Shown: positions 57,617 to 64,000 of the stretch, in pieces
How the letters are laid out: each line of letters starts with the position of its first letter
How positions within the stretch are numbered: the stretch's first letter is position 1
Assembly: GCF_003925875.1 (NCBI RefSeq)
Contig: NZ_AP019309.1
Location: 1,550,001-1,614,000, forward strand
Direction of reading: 5' to 3'
DNA: 64,000 nucleotides
From: Intestinibaculum porci
GTDB lineage: Bacteria > Bacillota_I > Bacilli_A > Erysipelotrichales > Coprobacillaceae
Notes under the pieces: model-generated
The model's input: only the letters and a program-made list of their open reading frames with translations
The model's database searches: none
What the model was told of the DNA's origin: nothing
Translations under genes and position numbers: made by a program

Positions 57617-60187
57617 TTGCATTTACATTTTATTTTTACGCCCGAAAGTTTTCAGGTCGATGACCTTAATGTGAAAAACAAAGGGGATTTAGCACTGATG
57701 GAACGCTTTCAAAGTGATAAGTATGCCTCGCTTTACGCGTTAGCGTTCCAAAATGAAATTGATACGCCAACAGGACGTTTTCTTACCAGCGTGGCGAAAG
57801 CTTTTGTCGATACGATCTCCCGGCAAAGTGAAATTGAGGTAGCACGCGAAGAGACAAAAATTGAGCTGGATGAAGATATAATTGATCATTTACTATCGCA
57901 GGTGCCTTTTGCGATTGGCTCGGAATTTATTAACGAAAAATGGCTGCGTCTGAATATGAAAGCTTTGAATCAGGTCTTTCATGATGAATTAAAAGATTTC
58001 AATGGACCGGTATCCTTATACTTTGAAGAAAAAATGCAGGACTTAAAAGTTGCGAAACGGATCTATTTCCATCTTGTTGACTATCTTTATAATGAAGAAT
58101 ATCCTTTTGCCTTTATGGCAACTTATGCGACGAAAGATGCTCAGGGACGAATTCGTCATCGTCCTTTAGAAGCTGCATTAACCCAGTATAAGAAGGATCA
58201 GGGACAGTTAATTGCCTTATTATCATCATTAAACAAAGCCTCATCAAAGGTAAAAGAAATCCGTGATCTGATGGATAGCGGGGAACTCTTTCATCCGATT
58301 CGCTTAACGGTAAAAGAGGCCTATGCATTATTGAAACAGGTCCCTGTCATTGAATCATGCGGCATCAAATGTCGCGTGCCAAACTGGTGGAAACGCAAGC
58401 AGTCTTCGATTGGCTTAAGTTTAAAGTTAGGGGAGAAGGAACCTTCCTTAATGGGCTTAGACTCTTTATTAAATGTCAAGCCTTCTTTAGAAGTGAATGG
58501 GCATACTTTGACGAAAGCAGAGATTCAGGCCTTACTCAAACAGGAGGAAGGTTTAACATATCTCAATGGCAACTGGGTGGAAGTCAATCATAAAAGGTTA
58601 GAAGAATTGTTAGAAGAACTGGAACATTATGATGGTACGATGAGCTTAAAAGAAGCGCTGACCTCTTCTTTTTTAACTGATGAAAGCGGGGAAGAGATCC
58701 AGATTACCAATGGTGAGTGGCTGCGCTCTTTTAAAACGCAATTGCGTAAACCGGAAACGTTGGAAATGAGTGTCCCTGATGATCTGCAGGCGACGCTGCG
58801 TCCTTATCAGGTTCAGGGCTATAAATGGTTATCGATGATGAATACCTTTGGCTTTGGCGCCTGCTTAGCAGATGATATGGGCTTAGGAAAAACTTTGCAG
58901 GTTATTAGCTTTTTAGAAAAAATGCGAGAAAGTCAAGAAGCTCATGCACTTTTAATCGTGCCAGCTTCCTTGCTTGGGAACTGGGAGAGCGAATTAAAGA
59001 AATTTGCGCCACATCTTGATTTTACGATTTTACATACTTCTCGCGCTAAAGTGATCAAAGACTATGTCGATCATATTCCATTCTTAACGATTACCACTTA
59101 TGGTTTAGCAACGAAGATTGCAGCGTTAAGTGAAAGAAAATGGGATGCTTTAATCTTGGATGAAGCCCAGGCTATTAAAAATCCGAAAACAAAACAGAGT
59201 GTAGGTATTAAAAAGCTCTCTTCGCGGATGCGTATTGCGATGACCGGGACACCCATTGAAAATGATTACAGCAACTTATGGTCCCTCTTTGACTTCCTTA
59301 ATAAAGGTTTATTAGGAACACTCAATGAGTTTAAAGCCTTCACCAATGAACTTGCTCAGGATCCTGGCAATATCTCGAAACTGCGGGCGATGGTCTCACC
59401 ATTTATTTTACGGCGTCTGAAAACTGATTCATCCATTATTAAGGATCTCCCTGATAAAGTGGAAGTCACCGATCATATCCAGTTATCGAAAAAACAGGTT
59501 GCTCTCTACAATCAGGAAGTCGACAATTTAAAAGAGACAATTGTGAAAGTCCCGCCGAAAGAACGTCGTGGTCTGGTCCTCAAATACATTACTCGCTTTA
59601 AACAAATCTGTAATCATCCGGACCAGTTTGCCCATGATGAAATTTTTAAACCAAGCGATAGCGGAAAGTTTGAGATGCTGAAAGATGTCTGCGAGATTAT
59701 TTTAGAAAAACGTGAACGCGTTTTGGTATTTACCCAATATAAAGAACTTTGTGAACCATTATCCCATTATTTAGAATCAATCTTCCATAAGAAAGGCTTA
59801 ATTATTAATGGTTCTACGCCAGTGAAGAAACGTCAGGCTTACGTCGAAGCCTTTAATGGCGAAACTTATATCCCATATATGGTTTTAACGGTCAAAGCGG
59901 CGGGTACCGGCTTAAATTTAACGGGCGCTAACCATGTCATTCATTTTGACCGCTGGTGGAATCCAGCAGTAGAAAATCAGGCCAGTGACCGTGCTTACCG
60001 TATTGGTCAAACTAAAAAAGTGATTGTCCATAAATTTGTCTGCACCGGCACGATTGAAGAGAAGGTTGATGAAATGATTGCGAAAAAGCAAAAGATGGCT
60101 AATGATATTCTCGCTTCTGCGGGAGAAAACTGGATCACCGATTTAGATGATCGGGAATTAGTAGATCTCTTTACGTTGGAGGTGTAA
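57617..60187 (+). CDS. SNF2 family DEAD/DEAH-like helicase
   Basis: A protein of about 856 residues. The N-terminal 390 residues are a bacterial SNF2-associated region; the SNF2 motor follows: LRPYQVQGYKWL, Walker A ADDMGLGKTLQV (near 417), DEAQ box LILDEAQAIKNP (near 513), MTGTPIEN, and helicase C with HFDRWWNPAVENQASDRAYR (about 780-799). It should be an ATP-driven DNA translocase. The start is probably TTG 57617, 7 nt after AAGGTG; GTG 57608 is part of that site. The SWIM gene follows after 3 bp. Confidence 0.9.
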   Translation: MHLHFIFTPESFQVDDLNVKNKGDLALMERFQSDKYASLYALAFQNEIDTPTGRFLTSVAKAFVDTISRQSEIEVAREETKIELDEDIIDHLLSQVPFAIGSEFINEKWLRLNMKALNQVFHDELKDFNGPVSLYFEEKMQDLKVAKRIYFHLVDYLYNEEYPFAFMATYATKDAQGRIRHRPLEAALTQYKKDQGQLIALLSSLNKASSKVKEIRDLMDSGELFHPIRLTVKEAYALLKQVPVIESCGIKCRVPNWWKRKQSSIGLSLKLGEKEPSLMGLDSLLNVKPSLEVNGHTLTKAEIQALLKQEEGLTYLNGNWVEVNHKRLEELLEELEHYDGTMSLKEALTSSFLTDESGEEIQITNGEWLRSFKTQLRKPETLEMSVPDDLQATLRPYQVQGYKWLSMMNTFGFGACLADDMGLGKTLQVISFLEKMRESQEAHALLIVPASLLGNWESELKKFAPHLDFTILHTSRAKVIKDYVDHIPFLTITTYGLATKIAALSERKWDALILDEAQAIKNPKTKQSVGIKKLSSRMRIAMTGTPIENDYSNLWSLFDFLNKGLLGTLNEFKAFTNELAQDPGNISKLRAMVSPFILRRLKTDSSIIKDLPDKVEVTDHIQLSKKQVALYNQEVDNLKETIVKVPPKERRGLVLKYITRFKQICNHPDQFAHDEIFKPSDSGKFEMLKDVCEIILEKRERVLVFTQYKELCEPLSHYLESIFHKKGLIINGSTPVKKRQAYVEAFNGETYIPYMVLTVKAAGTGLNLTGANHVIHFDRWWNPAVENQASDRAYRIGQTKKVIVHKFVCTGTIEEKVDEMIAKKQKMANDILASAGENWITDLDDRELVDLFTLEV

Positions 60188-60190
60188 GCG

Positions 60191-60910
60191 ATGAGTTTTG
60201 TACATTATAGCCAGCCGACACTGCTGGAATTACAGAAAAAAGCCCAGGCTTCGACGGAAAAAGCCGGGAAGAAAGGACGTGCCATGCATCCGGTCGTTAT
60301 TCAGGGCCGTACCATCGCTAAAAGCTACTGGGGCAAAGCCTGGTGTGATACGATTGAAAGTTACGCTGATTATTCCTCGCGTTTAGATCGCGGGAAACGT
60401 TATGTTCGCGGCGGTACGGTTATTGATTTACAAATCAAAAAAGGGGTTGTTAAAGCCTTAGTCCAAGGTCGCCGTGTTCGTCCCTATAAGGTCACGATTG
60501 AAATTCAGCCGATCAGTCAGACCCGTCTTAATAAAATTAAGAAAGTCTGCGAAAAGCGCATTACTGATATCGAAGCCTTGATGAATGGTGATTTTCCAGA
60601 AGATTTACAGGAACTCTTTCTTAATAAAGAGGGGTTATTTCCCGGACCGCGCCAAATCTCTTTTGACTGCAGCTGTCCCGATTGGGCCCGTTTATGTAAA
60701 CATGTGGCTGCGGTGTTATATGGCATTGGCGCTATGTTTGATGAGAATCCTTTCTTATTTTTTGAATTAAGAGGGATTGATGTGAATTCTCTAGTCAGTG
60801 AAGCGTTAGTTAATCATGTTGATCAAATGCTTTCGCATGCACATGTGCATACGAAGCGAATGATTGATGATAAAGATATTTCAGATATTTTTCAATTAGA
60901 TGTCAAATAA
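60191..60910 (+). CDS. SWIM zinc finger protein
   Basis: A 239-residue protein with a SWIM zinc finger CSCPDWARLCKHVAAVLY (CxCx6CxH, about 157-174), a DNA- or protein-binding module. An N-terminal basic part (about 20-110) has GKAWCDTIESYADY and GRRVRPYKV, common to SWIM proteins next to SNF2 helicases. TTGGAGGTG, overlapping the SNF2 stop region, precedes the ATG. The pair probably forms one DNA-remodelling unit of unknown target. Confidence 0.88.
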   Translation: MSFVHYSQPTLLELQKKAQASTEKAGKKGRAMHPVVIQGRTIAKSYWGKAWCDTIESYADYSSRLDRGKRYVRGGTVIDLQIKKGVVKALVQGRRVRPYKVTIEIQPISQTRLNKIKKVCEKRITDIEALMNGDFPEDLQELFLNKEGLFPGPRQISFDCSCPDWARLCKHVAAVLYGIGAMFDENPFLFFELRGIDVNSLVSEALVNHVDQMLSHAHVHTKRMIDDKDISDIFQLDVK

Positions 60911-60935
60911 AAAGAGCATGCACAACATGCTCTTT
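60911..60935. terminator. Terminator between the SWIM gene and sstT
   Basis: AAAGAGCATG (60911-60920), CACAA loop, CATGCTCTTT (60926-60935). The T-tract is best on the minus strand, behind sstT. Confidence 0.8.
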
Positions 60936-62205
60936 AAGCTTCTTCTTTGTAAGTTTTATGACTGAAAAGTGACTGGTTCAAAAATGCAGGTAATGGTTTG
61001 CCAGCTTTGAGTCGATCACGATATTCAGCGGTCGCCGCAAAGAGGACATCACCTGAAGAATTGAGGGCGGTTTCCATGGAATCCTGAACAACTCCTAAAA
61101 TGACACCGACGCCGACAACTTGCATGGCAATGGCATTAGGAATACCAAATAAGGAGCAAGCTAAAGGAATCAGTAATAATGAGCCGCCCGTGACCCCCGA
61201 AGAGCCGCAGGCTGCTAAAGCGGCGAGGACGCTTAAGGCAATGGCGGTGACGATATTAAGATGAATACCTAAAGTATTCGCGGTAGCGAGCGTCATGACC
61301 GTAATGGTGATGGCAGCGCCATTCATGTTAATGGTTGCCCCTAAAGGAATAGAAATAGCATAAACGTCACGATCTAAACCTAAACGTTCACATAAGGCCA
61401 TATTAACGGGAATGTTGGCTGCGGAGCTGCGGGTAAAGAAGGCGGTGATGCCGCTTTCTTTGAGACAGCGGAAGACTAATGGATAGGGATTACGTTTTAA
61501 CGCGATCCCGACAATTAGCGGATTGACGACCAAAGCCACAAAAATCATACTGCCCATTAATAAAAGCAGTAAAGAGCCATATTTAGAGAAAATACCTAAA
61601 CCGTTTTGAGAAACAGATGTGTAGACGAGGCCCATGACGCCAAAGGGCGCTAAGTTAATAATCCATTGCACCATTTTGGTAAGACCGCTGGCAATATCAT
61701 TCATAATTGTAATGGTCTCTTTTTTAGCGACCGCTTTTAAGGCAAAGCCAGTAAGAATCGCCCAGAAGAGAATTCCGATATAATTTGCTTTGACTAAAGC
61801 ATTAACGGGGTTATCGACTAAATTCATTAATAAACTATTAACGATTTCTTTAATTCCGCTAGGTGCTTTAGAGGCCTGATAAGCCGATGCTAAAACAATT
61901 TTTTTGGGGAAAAGGGTGCTCGCAAAAACGGCAATGACTGCGGCGATGAGCGTTGAGAATAAATAAAAGAAAATGACCGATGTAAAGCGCCGATCTAAAT
62001 GGCTATTGCCCGCTAAAAGCGCGCTGGCTACTAGGAAAAAGACAAGTAAAGGGGCAATGGCCCGTAAAGCGCCGACAAATAAATTACCTAAGGTTGTTAA
62101 CATGGTCGCTTGCGGGAAGAGCAGGGCACAAGCGATGCCTAAGATCAAGCCGATGATAATGCGTAAAACTAAGCTTGTTTCGTTGTATTTTTTGATAATG
62201 AACAC
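60934..62205 (-). CDS. sstT: Serine/threonine:sodium symporter SstT
   Basis: A 423-residue DAACS-family (GltP-like) transporter importing Ser/Thr with Na+. Family blocks: IAPLLVFFLVASAL, FFTRSSAANIPVNM (hairpin 1 region, about 270-283), GATINMNGAAITITVMTL (about 296-313) and CGSSGVTGGSLLLIPLA (hairpin 2, about 339-355). The start is GTG at 62205 with AAGGAGAATTTCT upstream. It converges on the SWIM gene. Confidence 0.9.
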   Translation of the reverse strand: MFIIKKYNETSLVLRIIIGLILGIACALLFPQATMLTTLGNLFVGALRAIAPLLVFFLVASALLAGNSHLDRRFTSVIFFYLFSTLIAAVIAVFASTLFPKKIVLASAYQASKAPSGIKEIVNSLLMNLVDNPVNALVKANYIGILFWAILTGFALKAVAKKETITIMNDIASGLTKMVQWIINLAPFGVMGLVYTSVSQNGLGIFSKYGSLLLLLMGSMIFVALVVNPLIVGIALKRNPYPLVFRCLKESGITAFFTRSSAANIPVNMALCERLGLDRDVYAISIPLGATINMNGAAITITVMTLATANTLGIHLNIVTAIALSVLAALAACGSSGVTGGSLLLIPLACSLFGIPNAIAMQVVGVGVILGVVQDSMETALNSSGDVLFAATAEYRDRLKAGKPLPAFLNQSLFSHKTYKEEA

Positions 62206-62358
62206 AGAAATTCTCCTTTCGCCGTTCCATCATACCATGAATAAGGGAAGATACAAAGGAAATTCATAAGTAATATTCCGATTTCAATGAAAAATATTTT
62301 AAATATTTTGTAATAATACAATTCCATATCAGTGAAAAAATATTGATGGTCAAATGAA

Positions 62359-62387
62359 TTGCAGTCAATCGGTTTCTCCTCTATAAT
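62359..62387 (+). promoter_or_regulatory. Promoter of the DUF2156-GNAT gene
   Basis: TTGCAG (62359-62364), 17-bp spacer, TATAAT (62382-62387). The leader to the ATG is about 85 nt and holds a GGAGG at 62417-62421 that is not spaced for the main start. Confidence 0.65.
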
Positions 62388-62477
62388 GGTCATAGTAAGT
62401 TTTATGTGATAGAAATGGAGGAAACTTCTGAGCATATTGCATGAAACAGGAAAAAGTATGAATCGCTCAGAAATATT

Positions 62478-64000
62478 ATGCAGCCATTACAGCTCACTGA
62501 TTATGAAAAAATTAAGCCATATTTAGAAATGGCCAATTACGAAGGTTACAACTCGAACTTTGTGAATATGATGATGTGGAATCATGAATATCATGTTGAA
62601 TATGAAATTCATGAGCATTTTTGTGTGATGTTGCACAACTTTAAAGGAACGCGCTATTTTGCCATGCCTTTTACATCACCGGATTATCTAAAAGAAGCCG
62701 TCGATTATATGGTTCAGTATGCGAAAGACAATCATTTTAATTTTATGATTGATTTTGCTGTTCCTTCTTTTATTGAAAATATGAAGAAGATTTATGGCGA
62801 TCACTTTATGTTTGAACGTGAACGTGATCAGGATGATTATATTTATGATCGTCAAATGTTAGAAACGTTATCTGGAAAAAAGATGCAGAAGCGTCGTAAT
62901 CACTACAAAAACTTTGTCAAAGATTATCCAAATCATGAATACCGCGCTTTATCCGTTGATCGTGATTTTAACCTGATCTTAGATTCTTTAACCCGCTGGG
63001 AAGATGATCAGGAAGCTTCAGAATCCTTATTATCAGAAGTTTATGCAATTCTTTATCTGCTTTCTAGTGATCATCTTTTAGATATTAAGATGGGAGGCAT
63101 CTTTATTGATGGGGAACTGAAAGCTTTTACGATTGCCTCACCGCTCAATCATTCCACTATTCAAATGCATATTGAAAAAGCTGATAAAAATATCCGTGGT
63201 CTTTATCCCGCGATCTGTAAAGAATTTTTGGAACATGAATTTCCTGGCTTTCAGTATGTTAACCGTGAAGAGGATATGGGCTTAGACAATTTACGTCAGG
63301 CTAAAATGCAGCTGCATCCCTGTATGATGATTGAAAAATCACGTGTTTTCATCAATGACTCTTCAATGGCTATTGCCAATCGTGAAGATTTGGAAGATGT
63401 GAAAACTTTATGGTTAGATCGTTTTGAAGATGAGGATGAAGTGTCAACCGATTTCTACTTTACCCATGTCTATCCTCATGCCCAGACTTATATTATGCGT
63501 TTCCATAACCAGCTAGTCTGTGCCATTACGATTGAACATATGGCCATCAAAGATCACGAAAACAGCTACTATATTATGGGAGTAGCCACCAATCGGAAGT
63601 TTGAACATCAGGGCTGCATGAAAAAATTATTCCAGTATCTGCTTAAAGACTATCCAAATGATCGCCTCTATTTAACTGCATATCATCCTGACATTTATAA
63701 GTCTTTAGGCTTTAAGGAAACAGCTTATCTAAAACGCATTAAGCTGCAGAAAAGTGCTTATCGCGGCGAGACTGACATTAAGGTCATCTATGAGTTTAAT
63801 CATTTAAGTGACTTATATCAGGATTATGTTCAAGACTTCGCTGAATATCGTTTGCGCGATGATGATTATTATGCACATTTTCTCATTCCGCGTACCGTTG
63901 CCTTTAAACAAAAAATGGCGACCTTCGCAAAAGATCATGAGCAGGTTGGTTATATGATTTATGAAGAAACGGAAGAGGAATTACATATTACCGAATTTAT
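62478..64000 (+). CDS. DUF2156-like domain fused to a GNAT domain (partial)
   Basis: An open frame from ATG 62478 to the right edge (over 500 codons), so the C-terminus is missing. Residues about 1-290 resemble DUF2156, the GNAT-like fold of phosphatidylglycerol lysyltransferase C-termini (MQKRRNHYKNFVKDYP, then GGIFIDGELKAFTIASPL and HIEKADKNIRG, then NREEDMGLDNLRQAK). Residues about 295-420 are a second GNAT domain (MGVATNRKFEHQGCMKKLF, YHPDIYKSLGF). The architecture suggests an aminoacyl- or acyltransferase. The ribosome binding site is poor, and the frame is closed by a TGA at 62442 upstream, so no earlier ATG exists. Confidence 0.7.
   Translation, partial: MQPLQLTDYEKIKPYLEMANYEGYNSNFVNMMMWNHEYHVEYEIHEHFCVMLHNFKGTRYFAMPFTSPDYLKEAVDYMVQYAKDNHFNFMIDFAVPSFIENMKKIYGDHFMFERERDQDDYIYDRQMLETLSGKKMQKRRNHYKNFVKDYPNHEYRALSVDRDFNLILDSLTRWEDDQEASESLLSEVYAILYLLSSDHLLDIKMGGIFIDGELKAFTIASPLNHSTIQMHIEKADKNIRGLYPAICKEFLEHEFPGFQYVNREEDMGLDNLRQAKMQLHPCMMIEKSRVFINDSSMAIANREDLEDVKTLWLDRFEDEDEVSTDFYFTHVYPHAQTYIMRFHNQLVCAITIEHMAIKDHENSYYIMGVATNRKFEHQGCMKKLFQYLLKDYPNDRLYLTAYHPDIYKSLGFKETAYLKRIKLQKSAYRGETDIKVIYEFNHLSDLYQDYVQDFAEYRLRDDDYYAHFLIPRTVAFKQKMATFAKDHEQVGYMIYEETEEELHITEF

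Overview
The window comes from a low-GC Gram-positive bacterium. Gene content (RNase HIII, MutS2, YqeH, UPF0154/YneF, DUF896/YnzC, PlsY, RsfS, a NadD-YqeK fusion as seen in Mollicutes and relatives, Rpn-type nucleases) and strong AAGGAGG-type ribosome binding sites point to the Erysipelotrichia side of the Firmicutes. I cannot place the genus from the sequence alone.

Layout. 1-7.3 kb: small membrane proteins, a GNAT acetyltransferase, a CPBP protease, LysR and Rrf2 regulators, a DUF2200 gene running into a 5'-truncated DHA2 drug exporter, and a LytTR regulator whose receiver domain has lost its phospho-acceptor Asp. 7.3-7.5 kb: a promoter with tandem boxes, a 19-codon peptide ORF and a terminator. 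7.7-12.8 kb: a secreted glycosidase-like protein, a hemolysin III protein, a HAD phosphatase and a membrane diguanylate cyclase. 13-22.5 kb: lspA, a pseudouridine synthase, dCMP deaminase, divergent rnhC, cvpA-mutS2-uvrC, a VanY-like protein and a phosphodiesterase. 22.5-23.3 kb: a broken TetR gene and three identical tandem tRNA-Arg(TCT) genes. 23.9-34.5 kb: an RNase J-family protein, ftsK, a nucleoside ABC import system (lipoprotein, ATPase, two permeases), a secreted Fn3 protein, a strongly promoted structured RNA (probably 6S RNA) and ynzC. 34.6-45.4 kb: transketolase, an LCP protein, yneF, a histidine phosphatase, plsY, a flavin/ferredoxin protein, parE-parC. 45.4-52 kb: a tight housekeeping operon yqeH-yhbY-nadD/yqeK-rsfS-methyltransferase-mtnN-U32 peptidase. 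52-54.6 kb: an XRE regulator and an Rpn nuclease locus. 54.6-64 kb: a phosphodiesterase, a lone PTS IIB, an ACT/PFL pair, a SNF2-SWIM pair, sstT, and a DUF2156-GNAT protein cut by the window edge.

The most interesting locus is 52.5-54.5 kb. A full-length Rpn (PD-(D/E)XK) nuclease gene contains an in-frame internal promoter-like element, ribosome binding site and ATG, and the RBS and start are also present in a freestanding C-terminal copy just upstream. Each copy is followed by a nearly identical predicted small RNA of about 115-120 nt with three hairpins and C-rich, anti-Shine-Dalgarno-like segments. This could be an Rpn toxin with an intragenic protein antitoxin plus an RNA layer of control. 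The second candidate is the LytTR regulator with the 19-aa peptide gene. A recurring theme is family members that have lost key catalytic residues (DUF3267, RNase HIII, VanY-like, RNase J-like, MutS2 Smr domain).

No alignment, folding or database search was run. All family calls are from motif recognition, and all promoters, terminators and RNAs are read by eye.
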